Assembly (NCBI GenBank): GCA_036271855.1 | Contig: DATAZV010000148.1 | Coordinates: 1-10,231, forward strand | Length of the DNA: 10,231 nt | Direction of reading: 5' to 3' | Source of the DNA: JAQGMJ01 sp036271855 | GTDB taxonomy: Bacteria > Pseudomonadota > Gammaproteobacteria > Burkholderiales > JAEUOS01 | Shown: piece by piece, positions 6,316-10,231 of the stretch | Numbering within the stretch: position 1 is the stretch's first letter | Layout of the letters: each line of letters starts with the position of its first letter | Position numbers and translations under genes: made by a program | The notes under the pieces: generated by a model | Database searches by the model: none | The model's input: the letters and a program-made list of their open reading frames with translations, nothing else | Told to the model about the DNA's origin: nothing

Positions 6316-7503
6316 TTACTCCATCAGCTTGCCGCGCCCATCCACCACGCCCAGTTCCACATAGCGGGTGCCGTCGTGCTTGCCCGGGCCGTATGAGATG
6401 CGGAAGCCGCCGGCTTCGTAGTCGTCCATGGTTTCCAGGCCTTTCACCAGGCTTTCGCGGCTCGGGTCCTTGCCGGCGCGGCGCAGGCCCTCGATGAACA
6501 CCTTGGCGGTGATGAAGCCTTCCAGCGAGGTCGGGTTGACCGCGTCGGCCGGCGCGCTGGCCTTTTTCGCCAGGTCGCGCATTTCACGCGCGATCGGCAG
6601 GTAGGAGACCGCCGGGTTGGGCATCACCTGCGCCACCGAAAAGCCGCGCGCGGCCTCCAGGCCGGCCTGCTTGATCACCAGGCCGAGGTCGATGGTGGAC
6701 ACGCTCACCAGCTGGGCGCGGCCGCCGCCCTGGCGGTATTGCTTGACGAAGGCCGCGGTCGGGCCGACCACCCCGGCCAGCACGATGCACTGCGGATTGA
6801 CCTTGAGCATCTCGGCCACCGCGCTCTCCACCTTGACGGTGTTGCGCTCGTAGGCCGAGGCCACCGTCGGCTTGAGCTTGTGCGCCTCCAGCGCCGCGGT
6901 GACGCCCGAGAGGCCGTCCTTGCCGAGTCCGTCGTCCTGGTAGACCACGCCGAAGCTGTTGAAGCCGATCGAGGTGAACTGCTCGACGATTTTCGCCGTC
7001 TCGTCCTTGAAGGTCGCCTTGTTGCGGAATATGAAGGGATGGTTGGCGATCGAGCTGGCGCCGGAGCGCGCGCCGATGATCGGCAGCTTTTCGCTGGTAA
7101 TGACGGGGCGCAGGGCCTCGATGTTGGCGGTGCCCAGGGGCGCGATCAGGGCGATCGGCTTGTCGGCGGCGGCCGACTCGGTCACCAACTTGACGGTGTC
7201 GGCCACCTTGTAGCCGTCGTCTTTCAGCAGCAGCTTCACCGTGTTGCCGTTGACCCCGCCCTTGGCGTTGACATCGTCCAGCAACAGCTTGATGCCGAAG
7301 CTAAGATTCTTGCCCACCGGGGCCTGCGGGCCGGACAGCGCCACCACCTGCGTGACCACCACCTCGCGGGCGCCCGCCAGGGGCGGCAGCGCGGCGCCAA
7401 GAAGCGCCGCAATCAACAGATGAGGCCAATGCGCCGGACCCGGAGCTGGCGCAAAGCGCCGCAACGCGGGCGCACGCACCCGGTCCTGGTTGAATAAATT
7501 CAC
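6316..7503 (-). CDS. Branched-chain amino acid/aromatic-type ABC transporter substrate-binding protein (395 aa)
   Basis: This is a periplasmic binding protein of the type I fold (LivK/Peripla_BP_6 family) that delivers a ligand to an inner-membrane ABC importer. The signal peptide is long: a basic N-region to about residue 28, a hydrophobic core LLIAALLGAALPPL (29-42) and a likely cleavage after AGA (43-45). The mature start EVVVTQVVALSGPQAPVGKN and the later KGGVNGNTVKLLLKDDGY are typical of the family. There is no lipobox cysteine. GTG is the start, with AGGAGGA (7513-7507) three bases before it. No permease or ATPase gene lies beside it, so it is an orphan here and must use a transporter encoded elsewhere. 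The family also binds aromatic acids, urea and amides, so the ligand is open. Its own promoter and terminator indicate a monocistronic unit. Confidence 0.87.
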   Translation of the reverse strand: MNLFNQDRVRAPALRRFAPAPGPAHWPHLLIAALLGAALPPLAGAREVVVTQVVALSGPQAPVGKNLSFGIKLLLDDVNAKGGVNGNTVKLLLKDDGYKVADTVKLVTESAAADKPIALIAPLGTANIEALRPVITSEKLPIIGARSGASSIANHPFIFRNKATFKDETAKIVEQFTSIGFNSFGVVYQDDGLGKDGLSGVTAALEAHKLKPTVASAYERNTVKVESAVAEMLKVNPQCIVLAGVVGPTAAFVKQYRQGGGRAQLVSVSTIDLGLVIKQAGLEAARGFSVAQVMPNPAVSYLPIAREMRDLAKKASAPADAVNPTSLEGFITAKVFIEGLRRAGKDPSRESLVKGLETMDDYEAGGFRISYGPGKHDGTRYVELGVVDGRGKLME

Positions 7504-7613
7504 AAATCCTCCTGAATCAGGTCGTTATTTGAATTGCTCCGGCAATCCGGATCGGGGGCGCAGACACATCCGCAGCCCGCCGGAAGCGGTCCCCTAGGCT
7601 TTGCCGAAGCACA

Positions 7614-7642
7614 TACATATGCCGAATGCATGAAAATGTCAA
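7614..7642 (-). promoter_or_regulatory. Sigma70 promoter of the binding-protein gene
   Basis: On the minus strand a perfect -35 box TTGACA (7642-7637) is followed after 17 bases by TATGTA (7619-7614), a four-of-six -10 box. The predicted start near 7607 gives a leader of about 100 bases before the GTG. Two adjacent dyads lie immediately upstream (7654-7685) and could bind a regulator of this promoter. Confidence 0.7.
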
Positions 7643-7653
7643 TGTGCTAAGTT

Positions 7654-7685
7654 AATCAGCATGCACTGATTTGTCTAGCAAGACA
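7654..7685. promoter_or_regulatory. Two adjacent dyad-symmetric sites upstream of the binding-protein promoter
   Basis: AATCAG and CTGATT (7654-7659, 7666-7671) form a perfect dyad with a six-base centre. The next base begins a second dyad, TGTCT and AGACA (7672-7676, 7681-7685), with a four-base centre. They lie 12-43 bases upstream of the minus-strand -35 box, a usual place for activator or repressor sites. Short dyads occur by chance, so function is tentative. Confidence 0.35.
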
Positions 7686-7908
7686 TTACGGGCTACGGCC
7701 GCATTCATGTACGTGAATCGTTGAAAAACAGTTGCTTGCCTACATGCGCCGGGCACGCCATGAGCATAACCATGACCAGCTACATGGAGCTGCACGATGC
7801 CGGCCGACCGGTCCACGCCGGGAAACGGCGGGCCTGCATACGGCCAATTAACGCCGCAGGCGCGCCCGCTGCTGGCGCGCCGGAGCGCAATCGGGCATAA
7901 TCCCAACT

Positions 7909-7932
7909 CTTATGTCTTATATAAGACTTAAG
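7909..7932. promoter_or_regulatory. AT-rich palindromic operator candidate upstream of icd
   Basis: The core GTCTTATATAAGAC (7914-7927) is a perfect 14-base palindrome. It extends outward on both sides, with one mismatched pair (7913/7928), to 24 bases ending CTTA.../...TAAG. Such length is unlikely by chance in this GC-rich DNA. It lies about 195 bases before icd and about 80 before the candidate -10 box. A dimeric regulator of central carbon metabolism is the natural reading. I cannot name the regulator from the sequence. Confidence 0.55.
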
Positions 7933-8010
7933 GAAAAGTACAAGCTGGCTTGGGGCCACCGAACCGCATAACTCGCGCTATAAGCGCGGGCCGCAAGCAG
8001 CGGCGCGCGG

Positions 8011-8016
8011 TAAAAT
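8011..8016 (+). promoter_or_regulatory. Candidate -10 box of icd
   Basis: TAAAAT matches five of six consensus bases and is the best -10-like hexamer shortly before icd. No -35 box is visible 16-18 bases upstream, where the sequence is GC-only. The promoter, if real, would need an activator or lie elsewhere. The implied leader is about 105 bases. Confidence 0.35.
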
Positions 8017-8126
8017 AGACGGCTCAGTCGAACGCTGAAAATTATTCCGGGCTTAGGCCCGTCACACGCATCCGCAGCAACCGCGCGGCTCATTTTTCGG
8101 GCCGCACATCACTACAGAGGGCAACC

Positions 8127-9344
8127 ATGGCGAAAATCAAAGTCAAGAATCCGGTCGTCGAGATGGACGGCGATGAAATGACCCGGATCATCTGGGCGAA
8201 GATCAAGGAAAAACTGATCCACCCGTACCTGGACATCGATCTCAAGTACTACGACCTGGGCATCCATCATCGCGATGCGACCAAGGACCAGGTGACTGTC
8301 GATTCCGCCAACGCCACCAAGCAGTACGGCGTCGCCGTCAAGTGCGCGACCATCACCCACGACGAAGGCCGGATGACCGAATTTGGTTCGCCCGACATGC
8401 TGCGCAGCCCGAACGGCACCATCCGCAACATTCTGAACGGCACGATTTTCCGCGAGCCGATCATCTGCCAGAACGTGCCGCGCCTGATCCGCCACTGGGA
8501 CAAGCCCGTCGTCGTCGCGCGTCACGCGTTTGGCGACCAGTACCGCGCCAGCGAATTCCGCTACCCCGGCAAGGGCACCCTGAAGCTGACCTTCGTGCCC
8601 AACGACGGCGGCCCGGTGATCGAAAAGGAAGTCTACAAGTCCGAAGGCGACGGCGTGGCGCTCGCCATGTACAACTCCGACGAGTCGATCAGCGGCTTCG
8701 CCCGCGCCTGCTTCATCTACGGCCTGTCGCGCAACTACCCGGTCTATCTGTCGACCAAGAACACGATTCTCAAGACTTACGACGGCCGCTTCAAGAACCT
8801 GTTCCAGGAAATCTTCGACGCCGAATTCGCGGACAAGTACAAGGCCGCCGGGTTGACGTATGAACACCGCCTGATCGACGACATGGTGGCCTCCAACCTG
8901 AAATGGTCCGGCGGCTACCTGTGGGCCTGCAAGAACTACGACGGCGACGTGCAGTCCGACACCGTGGCCCAAGGCTATGGTTCGCTGGGCCTGATGACCT
9001 CCGTGCTGATGAGCCCGGACGGCAAGGCCTTCGAAGCCGAAGCCGCCCACGGCACCGTGACCCGGCACTACCGCGACCACCAGGCCGGCAAGGAGACTTC
9101 CACCAACCCGATCGCCTCGATCTTCGCCTGGACGCGCGGCCTGATCCGCCGTGGTGAAGTGGACGGCACGCCGGACGTGGTGAATTTCGCCAAGCTGCTG
9201 GAAAAGGTCTGCGTCGACTGCGTCGAAGCCGGCCACATGACCAAGGACCTGGCGATCCTGATCGGCAAGGAACAAAAGTGGGAAACCACCAACCAGTTCC
9301 TCGACACCCTGGACACCGAACTGAAGCGCCGCGCCGCGAAGTAA
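8127..9344 (+). CDS. icd: NADP-dependent isocitrate dehydrogenase, homodimeric eukaryote-like type (405 aa)
   Basis: The enzyme oxidises and decarboxylates isocitrate to 2-oxoglutarate with NADP+ in the TCA cycle. It belongs to the type II family related to human IDH1, not the Escherichia coli Icd type. Substrate residues match human IDH1 almost number for number: Ser94, Arg100, Arg109 and Arg132 (ARHAFGDQYR). Tyr139 and Lys211 are also present, as are metal-binding aspartates in LIDDMVA (Asp251/252) and YDGDVQSD (271-278). NADP preference is shown by Arg313-His314 in AHGTVTRHYR. Length is normal for the family. GAGGG (8117-8121) lies five bases before the ATG. It stands alone between a long upstream region and a bidirectional terminator. 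It supplies the substrate and part of the NADPH context for the Kor enzyme encoded 3 kb upstream. Confidence 0.95.
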   Translation: MAKIKVKNPVVEMDGDEMTRIIWAKIKEKLIHPYLDIDLKYYDLGIHHRDATKDQVTVDSANATKQYGVAVKCATITHDEGRMTEFGSPDMLRSPNGTIRNILNGTIFREPIICQNVPRLIRHWDKPVVVARHAFGDQYRASEFRYPGKGTLKLTFVPNDGGPVIEKEVYKSEGDGVALAMYNSDESISGFARACFIYGLSRNYPVYLSTKNTILKTYDGRFKNLFQEIFDAEFADKYKAAGLTYEHRLIDDMVASNLKWSGGYLWACKNYDGDVQSDTVAQGYGSLGLMTSVLMSPDGKAFEAEAAHGTVTRHYRDHQAGKETSTNPIASIFAWTRGLIRRGEVDGTPDVVNFAKLLEKVCVDCVEAGHMTKDLAILIGKEQKWETTNQFLDTLDTELKRRAAK

Positions 9345-9360
9345 TTTTTCGCACGCAAGC

Positions 9361-9408
9361 TGCAAAACAAAACGGCGCGGAGAAATCCGCGCCGTTTTTG
9401 TTTTTGCA
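9361..9408. terminator. Bidirectional intrinsic terminator between icd and the response regulator
   Basis: CGGCGCGGA (9373-9381) and TCCGCGCCG (9386-9394) form a perfect 9-bp stem closed by a GAAA tetraloop. A-rich sequence on the left (AAAACAAAA) and T-rich on the right (TTTTTGTTTTT) give a U-tract in both directions and extend the pairing. It serves icd on the plus strand and the convergent response regulator on the minus strand. Confidence 0.92.
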
Positions 9409-9416
9409 AATCCGCC

Positions 9417-10025
9417 TCAGGCCCGGGCCTGCACCACCAGTTGCACCAGCTCCGCCAGCGACTTCGCGCCCATCTTGTCCATCACCTTGGCGCGGTGCGC
9501 TTCCACTGTCTTGATGCTGATGTTCATCGCATCGGCAATCGTCTTGTTCATCTTGCCGGCGATCACCAGGTCGAGAACCTCGCGTTCGCGCGGCGACAGC
9601 TTGGCCAGGCGCTGCGCCACGTCGGTCAGCGCGCTGGTCTCGCCGGCACGGCGCTCGTCGTCCTCCAGTGCGCGGGAAATGATCGCCATCAGCTTGGTTT
9701 CGGAAAACGGCTTTTCGATGAAGTCGAAGGCGCCGCGCTTGATCGCCTCCACCGCCATTGGCACGTCGCCGTGGCCGGTGACAAAGACCACCGGTGTGGT
9801 GGCGCCGCGCCGTACCAGACGCTCATGCACCTCGACCCCGCTGATGCCCGGCATGCGGATGTCGAGGATCACGCAGGCCGGCCGCCCCGGCGCGTGGCGC
9901 TCCAGGAAGTCCTCGCCCGAAGTGTAGGTGTGCACCGCATAGCGGTCGCCGTCGAGCAGCCAGGCCAGCGAGTCGCGCATCGCCTCGTCGTCGTCGACGA
10001 TGTGGATCAGGGGTTTGGCGCTCAT
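9417..10025 (-). CDS. Two-component response regulator, FixJ/NarL-type with LuxR HTH (202 aa)
   Basis: This is a cytoplasmic transcription regulator switched by phosphorylation. Residues 5-120 are the receiver domain, with the acidic DDD (11-13), phospho-acceptor Asp55 in VILDIRMPG, Thr83 and Lys105 in EKPF. The short FixJ-style linker leads to a LuxR-type DNA-binding domain at about 140-200 (LSPREREVLDLVIAGKMNK, then ISIKTVEAHRAKVMDKM). All phospho-transfer residues are intact. Its ATG overlaps the stop of the upstream kinase gene (ATGA) with no Shine-Dalgarno, so it is probably translationally coupled to it. Convergence with icd and a shared terminator argue against operon membership with icd. 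FixJ-type pairs answer to oxygen, aromatics or dicarboxylates in relatives; the signal here cannot be read. Confidence 0.92.
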   Translation of the reverse strand: MSAKPLIHIVDDDEAMRDSLAWLLDGDRYAVHTYTSGEDFLERHAPGRPACVILDIRMPGISGVEVHERLVRRGATTPVVFVTGHGDVPMAVEAIKRGAFDFIEKPFSETKLMAIISRALEDDERRAGETSALTDVAQRLAKLSPREREVLDLVIAGKMNKTIADAMNISIKTVEAHRAKVMDKMGAKSLAELVQLVVQARA

Positions 10026-10231
10026 AGGTCGTCGATCACCGCAGCGACCTGCGGCAAGGTGAAGTGGAAAATGCTGCCGCCGCTGCCGTTGCGGGTGAAC
10101 CAGAGGTGGCCCTCGTGCAGCTCGACAATCGAACGGCAGATGTTCAGGCCCATGCCCATGCCGTTTTCCTTGGTGGTGAAAAAGGGCGAGAACAGCTCGG
10201 CCTCGACCTCGGCGGGGATGCCGTGGCCGCG
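10022..10231 (-). CDS. Sensor histidine kinase, C-terminal fragment (partial at right edge)
   Basis: The last 69 codons of a histidine kinase are present; the rest lies beyond the right edge. The visible part is the end of the ATPase domain. It shows ELFSPFFTTKENGMGMGLNI, the F-box and G2 box typical of HATPase_c, then CRSIVELHEGHLWF and the final strand GSIFHFTLP. The protein ends about ten residues later. The stop overlaps the start of the response-regulator gene by four bases, so the two are a cognate pair. The sequence style fits the FixL/DctB/TodS-like kinase group, but the sensor domain, which would tell the signal, is not in the window. Confidence 0.9.
   Translation of the reverse strand, partial: RGHGIPAEVEAELFSPFFTTKENGMGMGLNICRSIVELHEGHLWFTRNGSGGSIFHFTLPQVAAVIDDL

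Larger units (their letters stand above)
7643..8126. other. Long intergenic region upstream of icd
   Basis: Between the binding-protein promoter and icd lie about 480 bases with no supported gene. The largest frame, on the minus strand at 7652-7906, begins with TTG and resembles no family I know. The stretch holds two GGCGCGCC copies at 7859-7866 and 7874-7881, able to pair as an 8-bp stem with a seven-base loop. It also holds the AT-rich palindrome at 7909-7932, a dyad at 7974-7988 (CGCGCT, ATA, AGCGCG) and a 5-bp hairpin at 8048-8061. None is followed by a T-run. A small RNA cannot be excluded, but no promoter-plus-terminator pair supports one. Confidence 0.5.

Noticed and set aside
6739..7497. 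252-codon open frame on the plus strand
   Set aside because: It is antisense to the binding-protein gene, which has a signal peptide, ribosome binding site, promoter and terminator. The plus-strand translation is the usual H/G/D-rich shadow.
7652..7906. 84-codon frame on the minus strand upstream of the binding-protein gene
   Set aside because: It has a TTG start, no ribosome binding site seen and no family resemblance. It covers several dyads and ends near the promoter.
8112..9365. 417-codon open frame on the minus strand
   Set aside because: It is antisense to icd, whose residues match IDH1 closely. It shows no recognisable domain and covers the icd ribosome binding site.
1..10231. Search for CRISPR arrays, insertion sequences, tRNA/rRNA genes, toxin-antitoxin or defence genes
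   Set aside because: No regularly spaced repeats, transposase motifs, tRNA-like cloverleaf or defence-type domains were seen on either strand.

Overview
The window is GC-rich (roughly 60-65% by eye), and its genes sit close together with GC-rich third codon positions. It looks like a betaproteobacterial chromosome. I favour a Rhodocyclales relative (Azoarcus/Thauera/Sulfuritalea type), because a three-gene 2-oxoglutarate oxidoreductase of this layout is known from anaerobic aromatic degraders of that group. The organism assignment is inference. There is no CRISPR array, insertion sequence, rRNA or tRNA gene.

Positions 1-308 form a regulatory region. A good sigma70-type promoter points left, out of the window, and its spacer contains a TetR-type palindrome. 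A gene divergent to the kor operon, plausibly its regulator, should therefore start at or just beyond the left edge. Positions 309-5122 hold three plus-strand genes: an FAD/NADPH and Fe-S electron-transfer subunit (korC-like), a gamma-alpha fused 2-oxoacid oxidoreductase subunit (korA) and the thiamine diphosphate subunit (korB). They end at a hairpin terminator. Together they should convert 2-oxoglutarate and CoA to succinyl-CoA and CO2, passing electrons to ferredoxin or NADP+.

Positions 5206-6249 hold a PaaI-type hotdog thioesterase and a small membrane protein with a CxxC/CxxH cysteine-histidine pattern. The minus-strand gene at 6316-7503 is a lone periplasmic binding protein of the branched-chain amino acid (Liv) type. 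It has its own consensus-like promoter and a terminator that overlaps the end of the membrane-protein gene.

Positions 7504-8126 are an unusually long intergenic stretch with several dyad symmetries, including a strong AT-rich palindrome upstream of icd. Positions 8127-9344 encode NADP-dependent isocitrate dehydrogenase of the eukaryote-like homodimeric type, which makes the Kor substrate. A bidirectional terminator separates it from a convergent FixJ-type response regulator (9417-10025). That gene overlaps the 3' end of a sensor histidine kinase cut by the right edge.

The metabolic theme is the isocitrate to 2-oxoglutarate to succinyl-CoA segment of central metabolism, with NADPH and low-potential electrons as outputs. 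Most of the window is recognisable housekeeping or accessory metabolism. The least explained parts are the regulatory palindromes and the small membrane protein.
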